A stretch of 5,697 nt of DNA from Nostoc cf. edaphicum LEGE 07299 (GTDB lineage: Bacteria > Cyanobacteriota > Cyanobacteriia > Cyanobacteriales > Nostocaceae). Below are positions 1 to 5,142 of the stretch, in pieces (position 1 is the stretch's first letter; every line of letters begins with the position of its first letter). The notes beneath the pieces were generated by a model. It did not search any database. It was not told where the DNA came from and saw only the letters and a program-made list of their open reading frames with translations. Location of the stretch: assembly GCF_015207245.1 (NCBI RefSeq), contig NZ_JADEXF010000285.1, positions 1 through 5,697 on the forward strand, in the 5' to 3' direction. Both the position numbers and the translations under genes were made by a program.

Positions 1-11
1 GAGAAAGGGTT

Positions 12-212
12 ATGTCTATCGCAGATAAATCTCGTGCATTAATGGTGCGTGAACACCAACAAGTCAAGAATCGCCAACAATCAATGCTGATGCGTGCAGC
101 ACAAGAACTTGGTCTTCCTGAAGAAGTATCTCACTACTGGAATCCGATTCAAGGCAAAGTAGATGCTAGCAGCCGGATGATTTATGGCCCCAGCCACGCT
201 TCCATGAGCTAA
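12..212 (+). CDS. gifA: Glutamine synthetase inactivating factor IF7
   Basis: A 66-residue protein that matches, from memory, the cyanobacterial IF7 family (65-66 residues), above all in the core ALMVREHQQVKNRQQSMLMR (residues 9-28). IF7 is a small, basic, largely unstructured protein. It binds glutamine synthetase type I directly and inactivates it when ammonium is plentiful, replacing the adenylylation used by enterobacteria. Arg8, Arg21 and Arg28 are present at the positions I recall as important for inhibition in IF7 studies. The ATG at 12 is preceded by a purine-rich ribosome binding site (GAGAAAGGG, 1-9). The gene lies tail-to-tail with its target glnA, which strongly supports the call. 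In the family, transcription is repressed by NtcA and the leader is targeted by the sRNA NsiR4, but the promoter lies left of the window and cannot be checked here. I see no convincing terminator of its own. Confidence 0.93.
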   Translation: MSIADKSRALMVREHQQVKNRQQSMLMRAAQELGLPEEVSHYWNPIQGKVDASSRMIYGPSHASMS

Positions 213-267
213 GTCTGAAGAGTTTTAAGGTTGATTTTTTAAGTGAATATTTCAACCGACAACTTTG

Positions 268-293
268 AAAAAAAAGCCACCCTCTAGGGTGGC
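268..293 (-). terminator. Rho-independent terminator of glnA
   Basis: A perfect 7-bp GC-rich stem (276-282 with 287-293, GCCACCC/GGGTGGC) closes a 4-base loop. On the minus strand it is followed by eight T residues (A-tract at 268-275). It begins 34 bases past the glnA stop codon, so it ends the glnA transcript. On the plus strand the stem is followed only by AAAACTT, so it should be a poor terminator for gifA. Confidence 0.9.
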
Positions 294-327
294 AAAACTT
301 ATATATTTAGATAGGTACGGTACTTAA

Positions 328-1749
328 TTAAGCATCGTAGTAGAGGTAAAACTCATAGGGATGAGGACGCAGCTGCAACTGCTTGGCTTCGTTAAGCTTG
401 TAGTCGATCCAGTTTTCGATAAAGTCTTCCGTGAATACGCCTGATTCTGTCAAGAAGGCGTGATCGTTTTCTAGTGCTTGCAGTGCTAGTTCTAAAGAAC
501 TTGGAGTTGAGGGAACTTTTGCAAGCTCCTCTGGAGAAAGTTCATAGATATTCTTATCTAAGGGTTCACCAGGATGGATTTTGTTCTTGATGCCATCGAT
601 ACCAGCACAAAGCATTGCAGCAAATGCTAAGTAGGGGTTAGATGTAGCATCTGGACAACGGAATTCCAAACGTTTGGCTTTGGGGTTCTTACCAGATAGA
701 GGAATACGGATAGAAGCAGAACGGTTCCCTTCGGAGTAAGCTAAGTTAACAGGAGCTTCATAACCAGGTACTAGGCGCTTGTATGAGTTGGTGCTGGGGT
801 TGGTAATTGCCAATAGTGCTGGTGCGTGTTTGAGAAGACCACCAATGTAGTACAACGCCATTTCACTCAAGCCAGCATACTTATCACCTGCAAACAGAGG
901 TTGACCGTCTCTCCAGATGGACTGGTGACAGTGCATTCCTGAACCGTTATCGCCAAAAATCGGTTTTGGCATGAAGGTGACAGTTTTACCGTATTTCTTG
1001 GCAACGTTCTTGATGACATATTTGTAAGTCATCAACCAGTCAGCTGCTTCGATCAACTTACCAAAACGGAAACCTAGTTCGCACTGACCACCAGTAGCAA
1101 CTTCGTGGTGATGCTTTTCAATGGGCACACCTAATTCTGCCATTGTCAACAGCATCTCTGTACGGATATCTTGAAAAGAATCCGTCGGTGAGACTGGGAA
1201 GTAACCTTCTTTGAAGCGTGGTTTGTAACCCAAGTTGGGTTTTTGCTCTGTACCAGCTTTACCGGAATTCCAAGCACCTTCTTCGGAGTCTAAGAAGTAG
1301 TAGCCTTCGTTAGCAGTTTGGGCAAACCTAGCACTATCAAAAATAAAGAACTCAGCTTCAGGGCCAAAGAAGGCTGTATCACCAATGCCACTGGAAACCA
1401 AGTAATCTATTGCTTTTTGGGCAATAACGCGTGGGCAACGGTTGTACGGTTCACCCGTGCGGGGGTCTTTAATACTACAAATTATACTTAGTGTTGGTAC
1501 TTCCATGAATGGGTCGATCCAAGCAGTGTTGGGGTCGAGTACCATTGTCATGTCCGATTCGTTGATCGCTTTCCAACCCCGAATGCTGGAACCGTCAAAA
1601 GCTACGCCATCAGTGAATGCAGTCTCATCGATTTGGTTCTGGTACAGTGTGAGGTGCTGCCAAGTCCCTACTGTATCGATGAATTTGAGATCAATCAGTT
1701 GAATTTTTTCATCTTGAATTTTCTTCAAGAGTTCTTGGGGTGTCGTCAT
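328..1749 (-). CDS. glnA: Glutamine synthetase type I (GlnA)
   Basis: A 473-residue cytoplasmic enzyme, full length for GSI, which forms dodecamers and joins ammonium to glutamate using ATP. It is the entry step of the GS-GOGAT cycle. Motifs in order: the latch loop FDGSSIRGW (51-59, Asp52), [10 protein letters not shown] (129-138, metal ligands Glu131 and Glu133), [13 protein letters not shown] (212-224, Glu216 and Glu224), [10 protein letters not shown] (268-277, His273), [17 protein letters not shown] (317-333, Glu331), Arg343 and Arg348 in NRSASIRIP, and RLEFRCPD (360-367, Glu362 and Arg364). All known active-site residues are present at about +4 relative to the E. coli enzyme. The segment around 145-180 and the loop [17 protein letters not shown] (388-404, Tyr402) mark the GSI-beta subtype. 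In cyanobacteria, however, this tyrosine is not the control point, since IF7 and IF17 inhibit by binding. The ATG at 1749 has an AAGGAG site at 1755-1760, 5 bases upstream. Transcription is expected from the NtcA promoter at 1847-1889. Confidence 0.98.
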   Translation of the reverse strand: MTTPQELLKKIQDEKIQLIDLKFIDTVGTWQHLTLYQNQIDETAFTDGVAFDGSSIRGWKAINESDMTMVLDPNTAWIDPFMEVPTLSIICSIKDPRTGEPYNRCPRVIAQKAIDYLVSSGIGDTAFFGPEAEFFIFDSARFAQTANEGYYFLDSEEGAWNSGKAGTEQKPNLGYKPRFKEGYFPVSPTDSFQDIRTEMLLTMAELGVPIEKHHHEVATGGQCELGFRFGKLIEAADWLMTYKYVIKNVAKKYGKTVTFMPKPIFGDNGSGMHCHQSIWRDGQPLFAGDKYAGLSEMALYYIGGLLKHAPALLAITNPSTNSYKRLVPGYEAPVNLAYSEGNRSASIRIPLSGKNPKAKRLEFRCPDATSNPYLAFAAMLCAGIDGIKNKIHPGEPLDKNIYELSPEELAKVPSTPSSLELALQALENDHAFLTESGVFTEDFIENWIDYKLNEAKQLQLRPHPYEFYLYYDA

Positions 1750-1813
1750 TGTTACTCCTTCTCTACCAATTTCCTAAAGTAAAACCAGAATCTTACATTG
1801 CATCCTAACCCTG

Positions 1814-1827
1814 CTGATCTCAATCAG
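1814..1827 (-). promoter_or_regulatory. Small inverted repeat in the glnA leader
   Basis: CTGAT and ATCAG flank a 4-base spacer, giving a 5-bp stem-loop in the predicted glnA leader about 65 bases before the start codon. The stem is short and could be chance. The 13-base stretch 1815-1827 recurs with one mismatch upstream of the CP12 gene (5594-5606), which is why it is noted. The function is unknown. Confidence 0.25.
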
Positions 1828-1846
1828 TCCGTGACACACCAGAAAT

Positions 1847-1889
1847 ATCTTAAATACTAGACATTAGCTGATTTTGTAGTTTGTGCTAC
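1847..1889 (-). promoter_or_regulatory. NtcA-activated class II promoter of glnA
   Basis: Read on the minus strand, the perfect NtcA box GTAGCACAAACTAC (1889-1876, GTA-N8-TAC) is followed after 23 bases by the -10 hexamer TAAGAT (1852-1847). This is the textbook architecture of NtcA-activated promoters, in which the NtcA box takes the place of the -35 element. The start of transcription would fall near 1840, giving a leader of about 90 bases. NtcA is the CRP-family regulator that senses 2-oxoglutarate, so glnA should be induced on nitrogen limitation. The arrangement, and much of the sequence between the boxes, resembles the Anabaena PCC 7120 glnA promoter as I remember it. Confidence 0.88.
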
Positions 1890-1971
1890 AGATATCTGGA
1901 TTATCAGGTTATATTAACCTTTCAGGGATCATCTGTACAAAACTGGAAAGTTCATCATATAGGGGTCAACT

Positions 1972-2001
1972 TTGGCATAGAATCCATAGATAGTGGATAA
2001 A
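1972..2001 (+). promoter_or_regulatory. Possible sigma70-type promoter of apcF
   Basis: TTGGCA (1972-1977, five of six bases of the -35 consensus) and GATAAA (1996-2001, four of six of the -10 consensus) are separated by 18 bases. Initiation near 2008 would give a leader of about 100 bases opening with the stem-loop at 2005-2039. The spacer contains the inverted repeat ATCCAT/GTGGAT (1982-1998, with one G-T pair). The match is moderate and unsupported by mapping. Confidence 0.35.
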
Positions 2002-2004
2002 TTG

Positions 2005-2039
2005 TTTTTGTGCCGAATCTATTTTTAATAGCACAAAAA
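2005..2039 (+). repeat. 9-bp perfect inverted repeat in the apcF upstream region
   Basis: TTTTTGTGC (2005-2013) and GCACAAAAA (2031-2039) are perfect reverse complements separated by 17 AT-rich bases. The arms could pair in the apcF leader RNA or form a two-site operator for a dimeric protein. The following bases lack a clean T-tract, so it is not a normal terminator. It lies about 70 bases before the apcF start codon. Confidence 0.6.
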
Positions 2040-2107
2040 TTTACTGGTGCATAAGTGCAGCCAAATAAATATCAAACCATAAATAGTAATGATTGGGAGA
2101 AGAAGGA

Positions 2108-2617
2108 ATGCGCGATGCGGTAACAAGTTTAATTAAGAATTATGACTTAGCTGGTCGGTATTTTGACCGGAATGCGATCGATAGCCTAAAGTCTTACTTT
2201 GATAGTGGTACAGCAAGAGTACAAGCGGCGGCGGCAATCAATTCTAATGCAGCTGCACTTGTCAAACAAGCTGGTTTGAAGTTATTTGAAGAACTGCCAG
2301 AATTGATTCGCCCTGGTGGAAATGCTTATACAACTCGTCGTTATGCAGCTTGTCTGCGCGATATGGACTACTATCTGCGCTATGCAACCTATGCGCTGGT
2401 TGCAGGAAATACAAATGTGTTGGATGAACGAGTGCTACAAGGGCTACGGGAAACTTACAATTCTCTAGGAGTACCTATTGGGCCTACGGTTCGCGGTATC
2501 CAGATTCTCAAGGATCTGATTAAGGAGCAAGTAGCAGCAGCTGGTGTGGCTAATACTGCTTTTGTGGATGAACCATTCGATCACATCACACGCGAGTTGA
2601 GCGAGATAGATATTTAG
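2108..2617 (+). CDS. apcF: Allophycocyanin beta-18 subunit (phycobilisome core, ApcF)
   Basis: A 169-residue phycobiliprotein of globin fold. ApcF replaces one beta-allophycocyanin in the core trimer next to the terminal emitter ApcE and helps pass excitation energy to photosystem II at the thylakoid surface. The opening MRDAVTSLIKNYDLAGRYFD and the whole length match ApcF rather than ApcB, from memory. Cys82, in the segment RRYAACLRDMDYYLRYATYA (78-97), is the phycocyanobilin attachment site, with Asp85 in contact distance. Asn72 is the beta-subunit position that is methylated in the family. The ATG at 2108 is chosen over an in-frame TTG at 2093 because the stretch GGGAGAAGAAGGA (2095-2107) is the ribosome binding site and the family begins with MRDA. 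The gene stands alone, away from the apcABC operon, as is usual for apcF. It is followed by its own terminator. Confidence 0.96.
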   Translation: MRDAVTSLIKNYDLAGRYFDRNAIDSLKSYFDSGTARVQAAAAINSNAAALVKQAGLKLFEELPELIRPGGNAYTTRRYAACLRDMDYYLRYATYALVAGNTNVLDERVLQGLRETYNSLGVPIGPTVRGIQILKDLIKEQVAAAGVANTAFVDEPFDHITRELSEIDI

Positions 2618-2644
2618 CATCTAGCTCTGGTAATTAGAAATCGT

Positions 2645-2666
2645 GGAACTATACAAACAAAGTTCC
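2645..2666 (+). repeat. Short inverted repeat after apcF
   Basis: GGAACT (2645-2650) and AGTTCC (2661-2666) form a 6-bp stem with a 10-base A-rich loop in the apcF 3' untranslated region. No T-run follows, so termination more likely occurs at the stronger hairpin downstream. It might stabilise the 3' end, but this is only a guess. Confidence 0.35.
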
Positions 2667-2694
2667 TGTAATCTTAAGTGGACTTCATACATAT

Positions 2695-2731
2695 CGCACT
2701 TTGGCTTGATTGGCAAAGTGCGTTTACTTTT
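2695..2731 (+). terminator. Rho-independent terminator of apcF
   Basis: A perfect 9-bp stem, CGCACTTTG (2695-2703) with CAAAGTGCG (2714-2722), closes a 10-base loop. It is followed by the T-rich run GTTTACTTTTATT. It lies about 80 bases after the apcF stop codon on the same strand. Confidence 0.8.
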
Positions 2732-2752
2732 ATTAATGCAAAAAATTTTTGT

Positions 2753-2781
2753 TTGACAAATTAATTAGTAGTACTTAAAAA
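2753..2781 (+). promoter_or_regulatory. Promoter-like element with a perfect -35 box
   Basis: TTGACA (2753-2758, full consensus) is followed after exactly 17 bases by TAAAAA (2776-2781, four of six -10 bases). Initiation near 2788 would give either a leader of about 218 bases for xisH or an independent short RNA. In AT-rich DNA such matches arise by chance, so support is moderate. Confidence 0.4.
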
Positions 2782-2938
2782 ATTTTATACCTGCTCTTAT
2801 GATATTTATTATTGATATAAATAATTTTGGGCTAATAGTTCTATAAGTATTAATGATCTAGAATTCCTGCATGGTGCGGCTTTTCTTCGACTCCTCAAAG
2901 GAACATCTTATATTTATATTAGTTATTTATTTTAATTT

Positions 2939-2946
2939 GCGATCGC
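2939..2946. repeat. HIP1 palindrome GCGATCGC
   Basis: An exact copy of the highly iterated palindrome found throughout many cyanobacterial genomes. This one lies just upstream of a possible xisH promoter -10 box, TATAAA (2952-2957). It has no specific function that can be assigned. Confidence 0.9.
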
Positions 2947-2951
2947 GCCTG

Positions 2952-2957
2952 TATAAA
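2952..2957 (+). promoter_or_regulatory. Possible -10 box for xisH
   Basis: TATAAA followed by AT lies 48 bases before the xisH start and resembles a -10 hexamer (TATAAT). I find no good -35 box at 16-18 bases upstream, so this is a weak call. It competes with the element at 2753-2781. Confidence 0.25.
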
Positions 2958-3005
2958 ATAACTTTGCTAGATTAAAGCTGTGTTTTTGAAGCTATCTTTC
3001 GACTA

Positions 3006-3425
3006 ATGCCAGCCAGAGACATTTACCACACCGCAGTTATTAAAGCACTTATTGCAGATGGTTGGACAATAACCAACGATCCCTTATACCTAGCATACGG
3101 GGGTAGAGAACTTTACGTAGATATTGGAGCAGAAAGAGTTACCATTGCTGCTGAGAGAGACGATCAAAAAATAGCTGTTGAAATCAAAAGTTTTCTGAGT
3201 CCTTCTCCCGTGAATGACCTCCAGGAAGCTGTAGGACAGTATGAAGTTTATCGTAGCGTGCTTAAAGAACTACAACCAAAACGCCAACTTTATTTAGCAG
3301 TTCCCAAGCGGGTTTACGAAGGTATATTTTCCGAACGCTTTGGTCAGCTAATTCTTAATAGTATAGGAATAAACCTAATTGTCTTTGACGAGCAACTAGA
3401 AAGGATTATCAGATGGATAAGCTAG
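3006..3425 (+). CDS. xisH: XisH family protein (fdxN element excision controlling factor homologue)
   Basis: A 139-residue protein matching the XisH family over its full length. The family opening MPARDIYH, followed by a segment close to DGWTITNDP, is intact. In Anabaena PCC 7120, XisH and XisI are needed, with the recombinase XisF, for excision of the fdxN element during heterocyst development, but homologues are widespread in cyanobacteria without that element. Visible residues fit a PD-(D/E)XK nuclease-like core: Asp39 in YVDIGAER, Glu59-Ile-Lys61 in VAVEIKSF-like context (AVEIKSF, 57-63), and Gln78 in EAVGQYEVY (74-82). Whether the protein cuts DNA is not established by this sequence. There is no clear Shine-Dalgarno site before the ATG at 3006, which is chosen by family match. 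The 3' end overlaps xisI by 13 bases, so the two are co-expressed. No recombinase gene is seen nearby. Confidence 0.92.
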   Translation: MPARDIYHTAVIKALIADGWTITNDPLYLAYGGRELYVDIGAERVTIAAERDDQKIAVEIKSFLSPSPVNDLQEAVGQYEVYRSVLKELQPKRQLYLAVPKRVYEGIFSERFGQLILNSIGINLIVFDEQLERIIRWIS

Positions 3426-3748
3426 CTCGGTATCGTGAAATTATTCGTCAGTTGATATTTGACTATGCTAGTCACAAGCCTGCTAACGGTCAAATAGAGA
3501 CAGAAGCAGTCATTGATTTGGAGCGAGACCACTACGAAGTGTTACACATTGGCTGGGATGGAGTGCGCCGCGTACATGGTTCGGTGGTACATATAGATAT
3601 TATTAATGATAAAGTGTGGATTCAATATGATGGTACTTCTCAGCCAGTTGCAGAGGCATTATTAGAAGCGGGTATTTTGCGCGAAGATATTGTCTTGGGT
3701 TTCCATCCTGCCGAACTACGGCAATACACTGATTTTGCTGTATCTTAA
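3413..3748 (+). CDS. xisI: XisI family protein (fdxN element excision controlling factor homologue)
   Basis: A 111-residue protein matching XisI end to end. Landmarks are the start MDKLARYREIIRQL, IDLERDHYEVLHIGWDG (34-50), RRVHGSVVHIDI (52-63), KVWIQYDGT (67-75) and the terminal LGFHPAELRQYTDFAV (95-110), all hallmarks of the family. XisI nearly always accompanies XisH, and a direct physical partnership is a reasonable inference. Its biochemical role is not known to me. The ATG at 3413 lies inside the last codons of xisH. It is served by AAGG (3401-3404) within xisH, 8 bases upstream, which points to translational coupling. The length is typical and there is no sign of decay. Confidence 0.93.
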   Translation: MDKLARYREIIRQLIFDYASHKPANGQIETEAVIDLERDHYEVLHIGWDGVRRVHGSVVHIDIINDKVWIQYDGTSQPVAEALLEAGILREDIVLGFHPAELRQYTDFAVS

Positions 3749-3791
3749 TTATCTGAATATTGTGGTATTTGCAAAGAATAATACATTTAAA

Positions 3792-3803
3792 TAGCGATCG
3801 CTA
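3792..3803. repeat. HIP1 palindrome extended to 12 bp
   Basis: GCGATCGC (3794-3801) sits within the longer perfect palindrome TAGCGATCGCTA. It lies in the short gap between xisI and the DUF29 gene, which holds nothing else I can name. Confidence 0.9.
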
Positions 3804-3888
3804 ATAGATTAAACGCATTAGCTTGTCTTATCTGAACTGGAACCGTCATAAGCCACAATAGAAGTTGCCGATGTTTGAGGCGCTGATT

Positions 3889-4323
3889 ATGGAAGAATTA
3901 TTAACCCTAAAAGACTTACTTGTTAAAGGCGATGTTCAAGGAGCATTGATTATAGTTGAAGAATTAACAGAAATGAGCCGAAATGACATAATCAAGACGA
4001 TTCGTAGCTATGCAGTGATTTTATTGTTGCATTTGATTAAACAACAAGCTGAAAATCGCACTACTCGCTCTTGGGAAGTCTCTATTCGGAATTCGGTTCG
4101 GGAAATTCAGCGGGAAAATAAGCGGCGTAAAACGAGGGGATATTATCTCACGCCAGAAGAATTGTTAGAAACCTTAGCAGAAGCCTATTTAAATGCCATT
4201 GATGAGGCTTCTCTAGAAGTAGAAGAAGGTCGTTATGAAGCCCAAGAATTAGAAAAGCTGGTTAACCGCGAAGAAATCATCAATCGTGCTTTGGCTTTAA
4301 TTTTACCAGGAGAGTCTAATTAA
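3889..4323 (+). CDS. DUF29 family protein
   Basis: A 144-residue, mostly helical and charged protein that I assign to DUF29, a family abundant in cyanobacteria and without known function. The family pattern is seen in VEELTEMSRNDIIKTIRSY (23-41), the hydrophobic stretch AVILLLHLIKQQ (42-53) and TTRSWEVSIRNSVREI (58-73). The second half (84-140) is acidic and helical. The hydrophobic stretch is too short and too regular a part of a soluble helix to be called a membrane segment. I start at ATG 3889, which has GAGG at 3877-3880, 8 bases upstream, and gives the family-like opening MEELLTLKDLL. In-frame alternatives are TTG 3865 and ATG 3871, with weaker signals. The stop codon directly touches the start of tlyA, so the two genes form an operon. 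No function can be inferred beyond that link. Confidence 0.82.
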   Translation: MEELLTLKDLLVKGDVQGALIIVEELTEMSRNDIIKTIRSYAVILLLHLIKQQAENRTTRSWEVSIRNSVREIQRENKRRKTRGYYLTPEELLETLAEAYLNAIDEASLEVEEGRYEAQELEKLVNREEIINRALALILPGESN

Positions 4324-4326
4324 TTG
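4308..4326 (+). promoter_or_regulatory. Ribosome binding site and TTG start that fix the tlyA start
   Basis: AGGAG (4308-4312) lies inside the last codons of the DUF29 gene, 11 bases before TTG 4324. The upstream stop TAA (4321-4323) and the TTG are directly adjacent. No in-frame ATG lies nearby, and the family N-terminus begins exactly at this TTG. Translation of tlyA probably depends on ribosomes finishing the upstream gene. Confidence 0.7.
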
Positions 4327-5142
4327 GCTAAACAGCGACTCGACACACTATTAGTAGAGTTAAATTTATGTTCTTCTCGCGCCTTAGCACAGAGGTTAAT
4401 TCAGGCGGGAGAAGTTACTGTTAATCAGCAGCTAGTTGATAAACCTGGTACTGAAGTTGATATTGCAGCTCAAATAAATATTAAAGAGCGATCGCCTTTT
4501 GTTTCTAGAGGCGGTGAAAAACTCTCTAAAGCTTTGTCAGTATTTGCCATTCCTGTAGCAGAGCGCATTTGTTTAGATGGTGGGATTTCTACTGGTGGTT
4601 TTACTGATTGTCTCTTGCAAGCTGGAGCAAAACAAGTTTACGGTATTGATGTCGGTTACGGACAAGTTGACTGGCGGTTGCGAAATGATCCGCGGGTGAT
4701 TTTGCGGGAACGCACCAATTTACGCCAACTACGACCGGATGAGTTATATGGTGAAAATGACCCGATTCCTGATTTGGCGGTGGTTGATGTATCGTTTATT
4801 TCTTTAACTAAGATTCTGCCTGCTTTGTGGCAACTAACTCAAGCTAACCGAGAAACTGTATTGTTAGTCAAGCCACAGTTTGAAGTCGGCAGATCCCGTG
4901 TGGGTAAAAAAGGTGTTGTACGCGATCCAAACGACCAAGCTGATGCCATTTTCCAGGTGTTGCAAGCTGCCCACGAATTAGGGTGGAAATACAAAGGCTT
5001 AACTTGGTCGCCGATCACTGGCCCTGCTGGGAATATCGAATATCTGTTGTGGTTGGGAATGGAAAGTGAAGCCCCACCACTTGATTTAGAGGCAATTAAG
5101 CAAATAACACAATCAGCAATAACTGATTTACGGAAAAGTTAA
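4324..5142 (+). CDS. tlyA: TlyA family 2'-O-ribose rRNA methyltransferase
   Basis: A 272-residue protein of the TlyA (hemolysin A-like) family, the usual length. Studied members methylate cytidine 2'-OH groups in ribosomal RNA with S-adenosylmethionine, and loss of TlyA in mycobacteria gives capreomycin resistance. An N-terminal S4 RNA-binding domain spans about residues 4-60 (QRLDTLLVELNLCSSRALAQ onwards). A short linker ending SPFVSRGGEKL follows, then an FtsJ-like Rossmann methyltransferase domain (about 78-245). The SAM-binding loop is CLDGGISTGGFTDCLLQAGA (83-102). The Lys-Asp-Lys-Glu tetrad typical of 2'-O-methyltransferases can be seen as Lys66, Asp155 (VVDVSFISL), Lys183 (LVKPQFEVG) and Glu239 (GNIEYLL). 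The start is TTG 4324, which gives the family N-terminus MAKQRLD. The gene abuts the DUF29 gene without spacing. The old name hemolysin reflects an early phenotype and should not be taken as toxin function. Confidence 0.93.
   Translation: MAKQRLDTLLVELNLCSSRALAQRLIQAGEVTVNQQLVDKPGTEVDIAAQINIKERSPFVSRGGEKLSKALSVFAIPVAERICLDGGISTGGFTDCLLQAGAKQVYGIDVGYGQVDWRLRNDPRVILRERTNLRQLRPDELYGENDPIPDLAVVDVSFISLTKILPALWQLTQANRETVLLVKPQFEVGRSRVGKKGVVRDPNDQADAIFQVLQAAHELGWKYKGLTWSPITGPAGNIEYLLWLGMESEAPPLDLEAIKQITQSAITDLRKS
4488..4495. repeat. HIP1 palindrome within tlyA
   Basis: An exact GCGATCGC inside the coding sequence, at codons 55-58 (Glu-Arg-Ser-Pro) in the linker after the S4 domain. HIP1 copies in coding DNA are normal in cyanobacteria. 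Confidence 0.9.

Larger units (their letters stand above)
1750..2107. other. Divergent intergenic control region between glnA and apcF
   Basis: These 358 bases hold no gene that I can support. The half next to glnA carries its ribosome binding site, leader and NtcA promoter. The half next to apcF carries a possible promoter, two inverted repeats (1982-1998 and 2005-2039) and the apcF ribosome binding site. The control signals of the two genes appear to be separated by about 80 bases, so they need not share regulators. Confidence 0.8.
2732..3005. other. AT-rich spacer upstream of xisH, no supported gene
   Basis: About 270 bases of strongly AT-rich DNA between the apcF terminator and xisH. The only open frames are very short. 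One of 34 codons (2871-2975, plus strand) has no ribosome binding site or recognisable product. The stretch holds promoter-like elements at 2753-2781 and near 2952 and one HIP1 palindrome. A small RNA or long leader cannot be excluded. Confidence 0.6.

Noticed and set aside
229..257. GGTTGA/TCAACC inverted repeat after gifA as a gifA terminator
   Set aside because: It is only 6 AT-rich pairs with a 17-base loop, and the T-run lies inside the loop rather than after the stem.
543..546. Control of GlnA by adenylylation at Tyr402
   Set aside because: The tyrosine is present, but cyanobacterial GSI is known to be controlled by IF7/IF17 binding, and the gifA gene is right beside it.
1442..1702. 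Open frame of 86 codons on the plus strand
   Set aside because: It lies fully inside glnA on the opposite strand. The translation resembles no family I know and the frame lacks a ribosome binding site, so it is a shadow of glnA.
2093..2107. TTG start giving a 5-residue longer ApcF
   Set aside because: The family begins MRDA at ATG 2108, and the bases from 2095 form the ribosome binding site itself.
2871..2975. A 34-residue open frame in the spacer before xisH
   Set aside because: It has no ribosome binding site, an AT-driven composition and no recognisable motif, so it is most likely chance.
3865..3888. Longer N-terminus for the DUF29 protein from TTG 3865 or ATG 3871
   Set aside because: Signals before these codons are weaker than the GAGG 8 bases before ATG 3889, and the family-like sequence starts with MEELLTLKDLL. 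ATG 3871 remains possible.
4324..5142. Haemolysin function for the TlyA homologue
   Set aside because: The S4 domain, SAM loop and K-D-K-E tetrad mark an RNA methyltransferase. There is no signal peptide or pore-forming feature.
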